From Alphaproteobacteria bacterium (GTDB lineage Bacteria > Myxococcota_A > UBA796 > GCA-2862545): 64,000 nucleotides of DNA. Positions 31,747-40,465 of this stretch are shown here, piece by piece. The notes beneath the pieces are model-generated. The model worked only from the letters and a program-made list of their open reading frames with translations. It did not search any database and was not told the origin of the DNA. The DNA lies in NCBI GenBank assembly GCA_020632875.1, contig JACKET010000001.1:868001-932000 (forward strand), written 5' to 3'. Numbering within the stretch: the first letter of the stretch is position 1; each line of letters starts with the position of its first letter. Made by a program: the position numbers and the translations under genes.

Positions 31747-33330
31747 CTATTCGTCGACGTAGCCGAGCGCTTCGAGCTCTTCGACGATGGCGGGGTCGAG
31801 CGGCTCGGTCTCGCCGGCGCCGAGCTCGGTGGCGCGCTTGGCGTGCAGGGCGTTCAGGGCCTCGATCTGGGCGGAGAGCTCGGCGACGAGGGCCGGATTG
31901 GCGTCGGCGATGTCGTGGAGCGCGTGCGGGTCGGTGCGCAGGTCGTACAGGTCGTGGTCGCCGGTCTCGCGGAAGATCAGCTGGTGCGTCGACGTGCGCA
32001 GGGACCACTGCATCGGCTCGTTGCCGCCGACCTTCAGGTCGCGCAGCTGGCGGCGCGAGAGGCGCGAGAGGATGGGCCGGTCGTTGCGGTCGGCCAGCAC
32101 GTTGCGGCCGCTCGCCGGTGCGAGCAGGGCGTCTTCGCCGGGCAGGTCGCCGACCGCGGCGAGCACGGGCAGCACGTCCTGGGCCGTGGTGAGGGTCGCG
32201 ATGCGCTGCGGAGCCGTGCCGGGCGCCTTGATCACGAGCGGCGCGGCGAGCTGCTCCTCCCACACGAGGCCGTGCTCGAGGTGCCCGTGCTGGCGCAGCC
32301 CCTCGCCGTGGTCGCCGGCCACCACCACGATGGTGTCGTCGAACCCGCGCGCGGCGAGGGCCTCGAGCAGCACCTTCAGCTGGTCGTCGATGTACCGGAT
32401 CTCGGCGTCGTAGTTGTTCACGGCATTCGCCGCGCTGCGGTTGCCCTTCTTGCCGAGCGGCGTGTTGTCGATGCCGCGCTCGGCGAGCCAGCCGTCGAGC
32501 TCTTCGGGACCGCCGAAGGTCTTCTCGTACCCGATGGGCATCGTGTAGGGCGAGTGCGGGTCGTAGACGTGCACCCACAGCAGGAACGGGCGGTCTTCGG
32601 GGGCCTCGGCGATCCACGCCTTCGCGCCCAGCGTCGTGTCGATCGCACGCCGCCACCGGCCCTTCGGCTCGCTCCAGTCCTGGAAGCCGTTCGCGATGCC
32701 GCTGTACTGCTTCACGGGCGACGAGCTGACGAACGCCGCGGTGCGGTAGCCGGCATCGGAGAGGTGCCGGGCGAGCGGCGTGAGGTTCGCGGGGGGCACG
32801 AAGCGGCGCGAGCCGGACGCGGAATTGCCCGTCACACCGTGCTCGTCGGGATGTACGCCGGTGAACATCGAGACGTGGGACGGCAGGGTGGTGGACTGCG
32901 GCACGATGAAGTGCTCGAACAGCAGGCCGTCGCCCGCGAGGGCGTCGAAGGTGGGCGTGGTCTGCCGGAAGTAGCCGTACGCCGAGACGTGGTCGGCGCG
33001 CACGGTGTCCCACGTGACGAACAGGATGCGCGAGCCCTTCGGAGGGGGGCCCTCGGGCGCCTTCTCGAGGTGCTTCAGGGTGCTGGCGCCGGCATCGTCG
33101 GGCTCACCGAGCGCGATCGCAGCCACGCGCATCGGCTTGATCTGCACGCCCTTGCGTGCCAGGCGCGACTGCAGCGGGCTGCCCTTGATCTTGGCGCGCG
33201 AGAGCGGCGCGGCCGCCGGAGCCCCCACGGTGGGCTTCGGGCCCCCGTCGTCGGCGACGTAGAAGGCGATGCCGGCCGCGACGAGCGCGAGGGCGAGGAC
33301 ACCCAGCAGGGCGAGGTTGTTGCGTTCCAT
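31747..33330 (-). CDS. Sulfatase-fold membrane-anchored protein lacking the formylglycine site
   Basis: A 527-residue alkaline-phosphatase-superfamily protein with an N-terminal anchor (NLALLGVLALALVAAGIAFYVA). The core begins ILFVTWDTVRADHVSAYGY, a metal-binding sulfatase motif, and DHGEGLRQHGH supplies later metal ligands. At the nucleophile position the sequence is STTLPSHVSMFTG; the sulfatase C/S-x-P-x-R is replaced by T-x-P-S-H. A Thr nucleophile, as in phosphotransferases of the superfamily, is therefore more likely than formylglycine. It starts 13 bases after the ChaC-like gene and is probably in the same operon. Confidence 0.85.
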   Translation of the reverse strand: MERNNLALLGVLALALVAAGIAFYVADDGGPKPTVGAPAAAPLSRAKIKGSPLQSRLARKGVQIKPMRVAAIALGEPDDAGASTLKHLEKAPEGPPPKGSRILFVTWDTVRADHVSAYGYFRQTTPTFDALAGDGLLFEHFIVPQSTTLPSHVSMFTGVHPDEHGVTGNSASGSRRFVPPANLTPLARHLSDAGYRTAAFVSSSPVKQYSGIANGFQDWSEPKGRWRRAIDTTLGAKAWIAEAPEDRPFLLWVHVYDPHSPYTMPIGYEKTFGGPEELDGWLAERGIDNTPLGKKGNRSAANAVNNYDAEIRYIDDQLKVLLEALAARGFDDTIVVVAGDHGEGLRQHGHLEHGLVWEEQLAAPLVIKAPGTAPQRIATLTTAQDVLPVLAAVGDLPGEDALLAPASGRNVLADRNDRPILSRLSRRQLRDLKVGGNEPMQWSLRTSTHQLIFRETGDHDLYDLRTDPHALHDIADANPALVAELSAQIEALNALHAKRATELGAGETEPLDPAIVEELEALGYVDE

Positions 33331-33343
33331 CCCGACCACCGTG

Positions 33344-33877
33344 CTACGCCCGCGCCGTACGTGCAAACGCCGGCAGCGCATCGCGCAGCGCACGCACGTG
33401 CGGGTCGGGGTGACCGAGGCGGACCAGCGCGTCGTCGAGCTCCACCAGGTATTCGAGGTTCGACCCCGACGGGCCGTGCGAGCCGGCGATGTGCGCCGAC
33501 ATCGCCTCGAGGGGAGCCGGGCCGAGCCAGCTCGGGTTCCCGGGGGCCGCGGCGTACAGGGCACCCTCGACGCGTCGCCCGTCGACGAGCGCGACGCGCA
33601 CGGACTCGAGGCGGTACCCGGCCTGCTCGCGGTGGTCGAGGGCTTCGAGGATGGCGTCGCGGCCCTCGCCGGGCAGGCGGTATGCGACGACGCCGATGGA
33701 CGCGGCCTCGTTGGGCACGACGGTCACGACCCGGCCGGGCGCGTCGGGGGTTCCGCGGTGGTCGGGCGAGCCCTGCCAGAAGCGGCGCTCCCAGCCGTGC
33801 AGCACGCCGGGCACCGCTTCGACGGCGGGGAACGCCGGGCGCCAGATGAGCGAGCCGTACCCGACGATCCAGGTCAC
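33344..33877 (-). CDS. ChaC-like gamma-glutamylcyclotransferase
   Basis: A 177-residue protein. The substrate-binding loop YGSLIWRPAF near the N-terminus is the ChaC signature, and DHREQAGY carries the general base Glu. ChaC proteins cleave glutathione to 5-oxoproline and Cys-Gly; the wider family cyclises gamma-glutamyl amines. GTG at 33877 overlaps the TGA of the acylase gene. Context with TldDE and an amidase suggests it may act on peptide or amino-acid amides, but glutathione breakdown is the default. Confidence 0.88.
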   Translation of the reverse strand: MTWIVGYGSLIWRPAFPAVEAVPGVLHGWERRFWQGSPDHRGTPDAPGRVVTVVPNEAASIGVVAYRLPGEGRDAILEALDHREQAGYRLESVRVALVDGRRVEGALYAAAPGNPSWLGPAPLEAMSAHIAGSHGPSGSNLEYLVELDDALVRLGHPDPHVRALRDALPAFARTARA

Positions 33878-36189
33878 GGCGAGACCACCACGCTGTGCTC
33901 GACGTGGGCCGCGATGTCGTTCGGGTCGGTGTAGAGCGGCACGGTCTCGCCGAGCACGAAGGCGTCGAAGTGCGAGGCGTACGCGGGCGAGAGCGGCTGC
34001 CCACCCTGCCCGCCGGGGTACACGAGCGTGCTCTTCGAGAGGTCGTCGAGGGGCATGACGATGCGCAGGCTCGCCATCCCGCGGACGCGCCAGTCGTCCG
34101 CGGTCCAGTCGAAGTCGGCGGCCGCGACCGTCGCGCCGCTGCCGTAGAACGGGGTCTCGGGCAGGTTCCACGCGGCCAGGAGGTTCGACTTCGTGCCGAA
34201 GGGGTGGTTGAGGCGGAGCGGGTGGAGCGCGCCCCACGACCATCCGTCCGGGTCGCCGAGCTCGGTCGCGAGGCGCTCGCAGGTCTTCGTGAGGGCCGTG
34301 CGCACGGTGTCTTCGCGCGGCTCGATGAAGCGGTCGATGTCCGCGTCGAGCAGGCTCCGGCTGGTGCTCGAGACGTCCATCAGCCACGCGACCTGCTCGG
34401 CGGTGAGGTCGTCCGACAGGGCCGTCTCGAGCAGCTCGACCTGGAAGACCTCCCACACGGCGGCGCCCTTGCTCTCCGCGGTCGCCTGGCGGTCCCACGC
34501 GCGGAGGACGTCGAGGCAGATCGCGCCCTGCCCGGTGGCCTCGACGCCCTCGAGCAGCCGGTCGAGGTGCCGCACGGCGCCCATCTCGCGCACGTCGTTC
34601 TGGATGCGCGACATGTCGGCCGGACGGGCTTTGGGCAGGTCGCGCAGCATCTCGCGGATGCGGTCGTAGCGATGGGGCGGGCACCACGCCGTGCCGATCG
34701 CGTCGGCGTCGGGGTGGTCGGGCCGGGTGTTCGCGGTGACGACCCAGTGCTCGCGATCGGCGTCGGCCTCGGTGCCGGAGGGGCCGAAGCGCCCCGGCAG
34801 GTCGGACCGGAGCCCCGCCCACCCGTGGTTCGGGTCGGTCGCGGGGTAGGGGAGACGGCCCGTGTGCCCGCGCCGGACGGGGATGGCGCCCGCGACCTGC
34901 CAGCCCCAGTTGCCCTCGACGTCGGCCATCGCGACGTTCTGCACCACACCGGTCTCGAGCGGGACGAGCCGATCGCGCAGCTCGGGCGCGGACGTCGCGG
35001 TCGCCATGGCGTAGAGCGCCATGGGCGTGCGGTCGGGGATCTCGAGCGCGGTCCACCGCAGCACCATCGCCATGTCGCCGCCGCGGTTGATCACGGGGCC
35101 GAGCCGCGTCCACGGGATCTCGCGGGTCACGGGCTCGGCCTTGCGCGGCCGCGCGGTGACGCTGCGCATCTCGACGGGCTGCAGGTCGGACTCGACGATC
35201 ACGGAGTCGCCGTCGCGCGTGAGCAGCGCCACGTCGACGACGTCCGCCATGACGTTCGTGAGGCCCCACGCGACGCGCGCGTTGTGGCCGACGGGGAAGC
35301 CGGGCGTGCCGGGCAGGGTGGCGCCGGCCACGTCGAGCCCGCCGCCCTTCACGTGCGCGACGTACCACAGGCTCGGCACGGTCTGGCTCAGGTGCGGGTC
35401 GTTCGCGAGGATCGGCTTGCCGCTCTCGGTGCGGTAGCCCCCGACGACCCAGTTGTTCGACGCCTCGGCGCGTGGCTGCCCTCCGAGGGCCTTGGTGAAG
35501 CCCTCGAACTCGGGGGTGAACGTGCCGAAGTCGCGCGTGCGGAGATCGCTCCAGTACGGGTCGAGCGGCGGCGCCTCGGGCCCGGTGCGCAGCAGGCTGT
35601 CGAGGATCTGCGGGTCGACGTCCTTCATCAGCACCGCGGCGAGCTCGTAGCGCAGGTTGGTCGAGAGGTTCCAGCTCTGGAGGAAGGTGATGCCGAGGCA
35701 GTCCTCGGGCGTCCACGGCTCGAAGTCGACGCCCAGCAGGCGGTACTCGACGGGCAGCGTCTTCAGCGACGCGGCCCCGGCGTTCAGGCCCTCGGTGTAC
35801 GCCTGGAGCATCTTGCGGGACGGGTCGTCGAGCCGCGCGACGACGGCCCTCCCGAGGTCTCGCAAGCGCATCGACCCCACGAACAGGTCGGTCTCGACGG
35901 CCGATTCGCCCACCCACTCCGAGATCCGCCCGTGGGCGAGGTGCCGCGTGAGGTCGGCCTGGAACAGGCGGTCCTGCGCGTGGGCGAAGCCGAGGCCGAA
36001 CCACGCGTCGTGCTCGGTGGTCGCGTCGACGTGCGGCACGCCGAACACGTCGCGGTGGATGCGGAACGTCTCGTCGACGCGCTCGGCCTGCAGCACCCCG
36101 TCGACCCGCGGGTGCGACCGCTTCGTCTGGGCGAGCGTGAGCAACGCACACCCGCCGAGCAGGGGGAACAGGGCGACCGCGGCGCGCAT
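33874..36189 (-). CDS. Penicillin acylase-family Ntn hydrolase (lipoprotein)
   Basis: A 771-residue precursor of the penicillin/cephalosporin/AHL acylase family. The lipobox LLGGC near residue 14 suggests anchoring in the outer membrane or periplasm. The alpha-chain part carries GLGFAHAQDRLFQADLTR, a family hallmark. The autocatalytic cleavage point is before Ser244 in EASNNWVVGG; the S-N-N-W start of the beta chain is intact. Substrates may be amides such as N-acyl homoserine lactones, beta-lactams or acyl peptides. ATG at 36189 shares one base with the TldE stop. Confidence 0.92.
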   Translation of the reverse strand: MRAAVALFPLLGGCALLTLAQTKRSHPRVDGVLQAERVDETFRIHRDVFGVPHVDATTEHDAWFGLGFAHAQDRLFQADLTRHLAHGRISEWVGESAVETDLFVGSMRLRDLGRAVVARLDDPSRKMLQAYTEGLNAGAASLKTLPVEYRLLGVDFEPWTPEDCLGITFLQSWNLSTNLRYELAAVLMKDVDPQILDSLLRTGPEAPPLDPYWSDLRTRDFGTFTPEFEGFTKALGGQPRAEASNNWVVGGYRTESGKPILANDPHLSQTVPSLWYVAHVKGGGLDVAGATLPGTPGFPVGHNARVAWGLTNVMADVVDVALLTRDGDSVIVESDLQPVEMRSVTARPRKAEPVTREIPWTRLGPVINRGGDMAMVLRWTALEIPDRTPMALYAMATATSAPELRDRLVPLETGVVQNVAMADVEGNWGWQVAGAIPVRRGHTGRLPYPATDPNHGWAGLRSDLPGRFGPSGTEADADREHWVVTANTRPDHPDADAIGTAWCPPHRYDRIREMLRDLPKARPADMSRIQNDVREMGAVRHLDRLLEGVEATGQGAICLDVLRAWDRQATAESKGAAVWEVFQVELLETALSDDLTAEQVAWLMDVSSTSRSLLDADIDRFIEPREDTVRTALTKTCERLATELGDPDGWSWGALHPLRLNHPFGTKSNLLAAWNLPETPFYGSGATVAAADFDWTADDWRVRGMASLRIVMPLDDLSKSTLVYPGGQGGQPLSPAYASHFDAFVLGETVPLYTDPNDIAAHVEHSVVVSP

Positions 36190-37514
36190 CAGGTGCCCGA
36201 GAACTGCACGTCTTCGAACAGGAGCGTCGGGGAGCGCACCGAGCTGTGGACCCACGGGTCGTTCGCGACCTCGACGAGCTTCTCGAAGAGGGTCGTGATG
36301 TTGCCCGTGACGTTCATCTCGGAGAGCGACTGCGTGGGCTCGCCGTTCTCCCACAGCACGCCGCGGATGCCGAGGCTGAAGTCGCCAGTGGCCCCGTTGC
36401 TGTTGCCGCCGAGGAACCCCGTGACCTCGATGGCCTTGGGGTGGTCTTTGGCGATCGCCTCGACGGACCGGGGGCCGGGCGGGATGACCCAGTTGGATCG
36501 GCCGCCGGAGGTGGGCTCGATGCCCATCTTGCGCGCGTGGTACAGCCCGATGTTGTACTCCTTCAGCACGCCCGCTTCGACGATGGTGCGCACCCGCGAC
36601 CGGAACCCGTCGCCATCCCACGGCCGGCTGCCGAGGCCGCGGGGGATGGTGGGGTCGTCGATGATGGTGAAGTGCTTCGAGCCGATGGTCTTGCCGAGCA
36701 TATCGGCCATGCACGACCGACCCTGGTGCAGCGCGCCGCCCGAGAGCGGGCCCGCGAACGCGCCGAGGATGCGCCCTGCGCTGCGGCCGGGCAGGATCAT
36801 CGGGTACAGGCCCGTCTCGATGGGCTTCGCGCCGAGCCGCTCGCGCGTGCGCTTCACGATCTCGGCCGCGATGGCGTCGATCGAGGGGAGGTCGGTGAAG
36901 TAGCGCTGCGCGTAGTACGCCGCGGACTCGGGCCGCTTCTCGCCCTCTTGCAGGGTCATCTCGCCGCCGGCGGCGAACCAGGCGCCCTCGTCTTCGCCGC
37001 TGAACCCGTTCGACATGACGCGGATGGTGTGCGACCGCCCGTCGGCGCTGTAGACGGCGCTGCTGATCACGTCGGGCGTGTGCAGCGCGGTGAGGGCGTT
37101 CTCGAGGGCCTCGGCGTAGTCGGCCCGGTCGCCCGCCGTGCGCTCGTACCAGTACGGGTCGTCTTGATCGAGCGTCTCGGCATCGACGCCGCGGCCGCAC
37201 AGCGCGCCATCGGCCTGGCGCCGCGCCGGGTCGGGCTCGAGGAACTTCGTGGACTCGACGGCCCGCTTCACGAACGGCTCGAGGGCCTCGGGACGCAGAT
37301 CACTCGTGCCGTTCGAGCTGTAGCGGTCGTCGCAGAGCACGGCGAGCGACAGCCCGCGGGTCGTGGCCTCGGTCGCCTGCTCGACCTTGCCGCCGCGGCG
37401 CTGGATCGTGACGTGCGAGCCCTCGGACACGGTGCAGGACACCTCGTCGGCGCCGAGCTTCTCGGCGTACCGGACGACGCGCTGCGCGAGATCCATCAGG
37501 TCTTCGGCGCTCAT
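36189..37514 (-). CDS. TldE/PmbA-like subunit of a TldD/E metalloprotease
   Basis: A 441-residue protein of the PmbA/TldE family. Conserved stretches: VTIQRRGGKVEQATEATTRG in the N-terminal domain, LSGGALHQGRSCMADMLGK in the core, and the C-terminal FLGGNSNGATGDFSLGIRG. The HExxxH found in TldD is absent, as expected for the non-catalytic partner. TldD and TldE form a heterodimer that trims unfolded or modified peptides. ATG at 37514 overlaps the TldD stop. Confidence 0.93.
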   Translation of the reverse strand: MSAEDLMDLAQRVVRYAEKLGADEVSCTVSEGSHVTIQRRGGKVEQATEATTRGLSLAVLCDDRYSSNGTSDLRPEALEPFVKRAVESTKFLEPDPARRQADGALCGRGVDAETLDQDDPYWYERTAGDRADYAEALENALTALHTPDVISSAVYSADGRSHTIRVMSNGFSGEDEGAWFAAGGEMTLQEGEKRPESAAYYAQRYFTDLPSIDAIAAEIVKRTRERLGAKPIETGLYPMILPGRSAGRILGAFAGPLSGGALHQGRSCMADMLGKTIGSKHFTIIDDPTIPRGLGSRPWDGDGFRSRVRTIVEAGVLKEYNIGLYHARKMGIEPTSGGRSNWVIPPGPRSVEAIAKDHPKAIEVTGFLGGNSNGATGDFSLGIRGVLWENGEPTQSLSEMNVTGNITTLFEKLVEVANDPWVHSSVRSPTLLFEDVQFSGT

Positions 37515-38944
37515 TGGCGACCCCCACCCACCGAGAGGTTCGCGACCTTGATGGTCGGCATGCCCTGGCTGACCGGCACGCCCTGCCCGTCTTTCCCGCA
37601 GGTCCACCCGCCTTCGTCGATCTCGAGGTCGTTGCCGACCATCTCGATGGACTCGAGCACACGGGGCCCGTTGCCGATGAGGTTCACGTCTTTGACGGGC
37701 TTCGTGAGCTTGCCATCCTCGATGAGGTACCCGTGGCGCACGTAGAACGCGAAGTCGCCCGCGCCGATCTGCACGGAGCCGTTCGCGAACGTCTCGCAGT
37801 ACAGGCCCTTCTTCACGCTCTTGATGATGTCTGCGGGCGCGTGGGGGCCGGGCTCCATGTACGTCGCGCGCATCCGCGGCAGCACCGGGTGGCGGAAGGA
37901 CTCGCGCCGGCCGGAGCCCGTGGGGTCGACGCCGTAGTGCCGCGCGCTGATGCGGTCGTGCAGGTACGAGCGGAGCGTGCCGTTCTGGACGAGCACGGTC
38001 TTCTCGGTGGCGCTCGCCTCGTCGTCGCAGTTGATCGACCCACGTGCGCCGGGCAGCGTGCCGTCGTCGACGATGGTGACCTCGTCGGGCGCGATGCGCT
38101 TGTTCATCTTGTCGGAGTAGATGCTGATGGCCTTGCGGTTGAAGTCGGCCTCCATCCCGTGCCCGATGGCCTCGTGCAGCAGGATGCCCGACGAGCCCGC
38201 GGCCATGACGACGGGCATCTCCCCGGCGGGCGGGCTGCCGGCCGCGAGCGACTGCAGGGCCCGGTCGACGGAGCGCTCGACGAGACGGCTCTGGCGGTCG
38301 GCGTCGTAGTACGAGAGGTCGCCGCGGGCGGCGACGTTGTAGGAGCCGGTCTCGCGGCGGTCGCCCTCGAGCGCGGTGATGGCGAGGTAGGCGCGGGTCA
38401 TCGGGCGGTAGTCGGCCACGATGGTGCCGTCGGCACGGGCGATCAGCACGTGCTTGTCGGTGTCGGCGAGGCTCACCTCGACCTTGTGCACCCGGCTGTC
38501 GCGGTCGAACGCGCGGGCCTCCCAGTCGCGAACGAGCGGCACGCGCTCGGCGAGATCGACATCCTCCCAGTGGCGGGACACCGGGTAGTAGTCGGGCAGC
38601 TGCAGCCGGACGGGCGCGATGACGGGCCGGCCCGTCGCGTGCCGGGCGATCTCGGAGGCCGTGGCCGCGGCCTTCTTCAGGCTCGCGAGGCTCAGATCCT
38701 CGGTGTACGCGTAGCCGACCTGGTCGCCGACCACGACGCGCACGCCCATGCCGAGGTCGATCGTGGTGTGTGCGCGGTTCACCTGGCGATCCGACAGGCC
38801 CACGGCCGTGGAGATCGAGTGCTCGAAGTACAGATCCGCGTCGTCGGCGCCGTGGCGCGTGGCCTCGGCGAGCACGGCGCGGAGCACCTCGTCGGTGATG
38901 CCGTACTGACCGAACCAGTCGCGGGTGGAGTGCTGTTGGACCAT
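37511..38944 (-). CDS. tldD: TldD-like zinc metalloprotease, catalytic subunit
   Basis: A 477-residue protein. HEAIGH at 257-262 is the catalytic HExxxH, with GIGHGMEADF context typical of TldD; the C-terminal ITIDEGGWTC-like region carries the third-ligand Cys area (IDEGGWTCGKDGQ). It forms the active site of the TldD/E protease, whose N-terminal-exopeptidase-like activity acts on unstructured peptides, including RiPP leaders and gyrase toxins. It heads a minus-strand operon: tldD, tldE, acylase, ChaC-like. ATG at 38944 gives MVQQHSTRDWFG. Confidence 0.94.
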   Translation of the reverse strand: MVQQHSTRDWFGQYGITDEVLRAVLAEATRHGADDADLYFEHSISTAVGLSDRQVNRAHTTIDLGMGVRVVVGDQVGYAYTEDLSLASLKKAAATASEIARHATGRPVIAPVRLQLPDYYPVSRHWEDVDLAERVPLVRDWEARAFDRDSRVHKVEVSLADTDKHVLIARADGTIVADYRPMTRAYLAITALEGDRRETGSYNVAARGDLSYYDADRQSRLVERSVDRALQSLAAGSPPAGEMPVVMAAGSSGILLHEAIGHGMEADFNRKAISIYSDKMNKRIAPDEVTIVDDGTLPGARGSINCDDEASATEKTVLVQNGTLRSYLHDRISARHYGVDPTGSGRRESFRHPVLPRMRATYMEPGPHAPADIIKSVKKGLYCETFANGSVQIGAGDFAFYVRHGYLIEDGKLTKPVKDVNLIGNGPRVLESIEMVGNDLEIDEGGWTCGKDGQGVPVSQGMPTIKVANLSVGGGRQ

Positions 38945-39067
38945 TGGGTTCCTCGTCCGGAGCGTGAACCCTAACCCCGGAGCCCGGCGCGGATCGCCCC
39001 TTCTGTACGTGGTGGCGCGGAAGCCGCGGCGGATGCGTCCCGCCGCGTCGGTGGATACCCGGAAGGG

Positions 39068-39568
39068 GTGAAGCGTTGGCTCTGGTTCTTCGTGCCGTTC
39101 ACCCTGGTGAGCGGGGTGGGCGTCGCGGTCCTGACCTGGCTCTGGATCGCGGGGACGCCGTGCGATTCCTACACGCCGGTCGACTTCTTCGACCTCGAGC
39201 CCACCACCCGCTGCGTGAAGACCAGCGGTACGGCGCACTACGAGGTCGTGGTGACGCAGGTGGTCGAGGGCAACGGCTTCTTCGACGACCAGACCTACTA
39301 CGTGTACGGGCTGTTCCCGCCGGGGAACACCGACGAGCGCGAGATCCGGGTCCTCGTGCGCACAGGGCGTCCCGCCGAGCGGTACGTGTCGTTCGAGGAC
39401 ATGGAGATCGAGGGGAAGCTCCTGCCGATGGACTACCGGAAGATCCCGTTCGACACCGAGACGCGGATGGGCGCGAAGTCGAACTACTTCTTCTCGGACC
39501 GGGTGCTGCTGCTCGAGCCCGACCGCATCGCCGTCGACGGCGAAGACGACTGGGTGCGGCCGCGCTGA
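39068..39568 (+). CDS. Membrane-anchored hypothetical protein
   Basis: A 166-residue protein with one N-terminal membrane helix (WFFVPFTLVSGVGVAVLTWLW) and a beta-rich extracytoplasmic part. VVTQVVEGNGFFDDQTYYVYGLF and DMEIEGKLLPMDYRKIPF suggest an OB-like barrel, but I do not recognise a family. GTG at 39068 has GGAAGGG upstream. Its stop lies one base from the convergent FGE-like lipoprotein stop. Confidence 0.7.
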   Translation: MKRWLWFFVPFTLVSGVGVAVLTWLWIAGTPCDSYTPVDFFDLEPTTRCVKTSGTAHYEVVVTQVVEGNGFFDDQTYYVYGLFPPGNTDEREIRVLVRTGRPAERYVSFEDMEIEGKLLPMDYRKIPFDTETRMGAKSNYFFSDRVLLLEPDRIAVDGEDDWVRPR

Positions 39569-39569
39569 C

Positions 39570-40400
39570 CTACAGCGGGTCGGCGCAGCAGCGGAATCCG
39601 GTCGAGTAGTCGTGGTAGCCGAAGGCGTGTGCGGTCGTGGTGTAGGTGCAGCCCGCGCCGTTGATGCTCGCGTCGACGTAGAACCCGCCGAGGAACGTGC
39701 CGTTCGGGTCGGCGACCCACTCGTGCAGGTTGCCGTGCATGTCGAAGACGCCCTCGGCGGTGACGCAGCCGGAATACGCGCCCGACGCAGCGAGGGAGTC
39801 GGGCAGCTGGTTGAGCCCGGGGTCGTTCATCTGGGACGACGACCAGTTGGCCGCACCGCCGAACAGCTCGATGACCGGGTGCACCGAGCGGCCCTCGTTG
39901 CAGGTGCCGGACTGGTAGGTGTTGCCGTAGGGGTACGTGGTGCCGGCCGGGCCCTGGCACGCGCGGCGCCACTCCGTCGTCGCGCAGAGTCGCTTGCCGG
40001 CCGCCTGGCACGCGGCCGACGCGACCTCGCCGGAGATGTAGCCCTGGGGCACCTGCCCCGCGGCGTTCGCGGCGACCCCGGCAGTCGGCACTGCGTACGG
40101 CGACTGGCCGACGAGGTGCGCTTCGTACCGGTCGATGCAGAAGCCGTCGATCGCGACCATGTCCGGCGGGCACGGTGCGCCGGTGTCGCCCGTGGGCTCC
40201 GGGACGTCGGTGTCGGCGGGGAGGTCCGTGTCGGGGAGGTCCGTGTCGGCGGGGAGATCCGTGTCGGGGACGTCGGTGTCGGGGACGTCCGTGTCCGTGG
40301 GATCGGTGTCCACGTCGGTGTCTTCGGGCTCGTCGGGCACGAGGACACCGCCGGCCGGGGGCAGGGGATCGCAGGCGAGGAGGAGGGCGAGCCAGCTCAT
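39570..40400 (-). CDS. FGE-like (formylglycine-generating-enzyme fold) lipoprotein
   Basis: A 276-residue lipoprotein; lipobox LALLLAC. Residues ~20-65 are an Asp/Thr/Pro repeat linker (units of DTDVP or DTDLP). The C-terminal ~200 residues follow the FGE-sulfatase fold: MVAIDGFCIDRYEA, CATTEWRRACQG, GVFDMHGNLHEWV and STGFRCC. The active-site cysteine pair of true FGE is not in place, so a binding or modified enzymatic role is more likely. The only sulfatase-like protein here (31747-33330) has no cysteine to convert. Confidence 0.85.
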   Translation of the reverse strand: MSWLALLLACDPLPPAGGVLVPDEPEDTDVDTDPTDTDVPDTDVPDTDLPADTDLPDTDLPADTDVPEPTGDTGAPCPPDMVAIDGFCIDRYEAHLVGQSPYAVPTAGVAANAAGQVPQGYISGEVASAACQAAGKRLCATTEWRRACQGPAGTTYPYGNTYQSGTCNEGRSVHPVIELFGGAANWSSSQMNDPGLNQLPDSLAASGAYSGCVTAEGVFDMHGNLHEWVADPNGTFLGGFYVDASINGAGCTYTTTAHAFGYHDYSTGFRCCADPL

Positions 40401-40465
40401 GCGGGCGTCGGTAACCCGGGACCGTCGGGAGGCGTTCGGCGTTTTCGACGTCTTTCGCCGGCCGC

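Noticed and set aside
39570..40400. Assignment of the FGE-like lipoprotein as an active sulfatase-maturing enzyme
   Set aside because: The catalytic cysteine arrangement is not present, and the only sulfatase-fold protein in the window has no Cys or Ser to modify.
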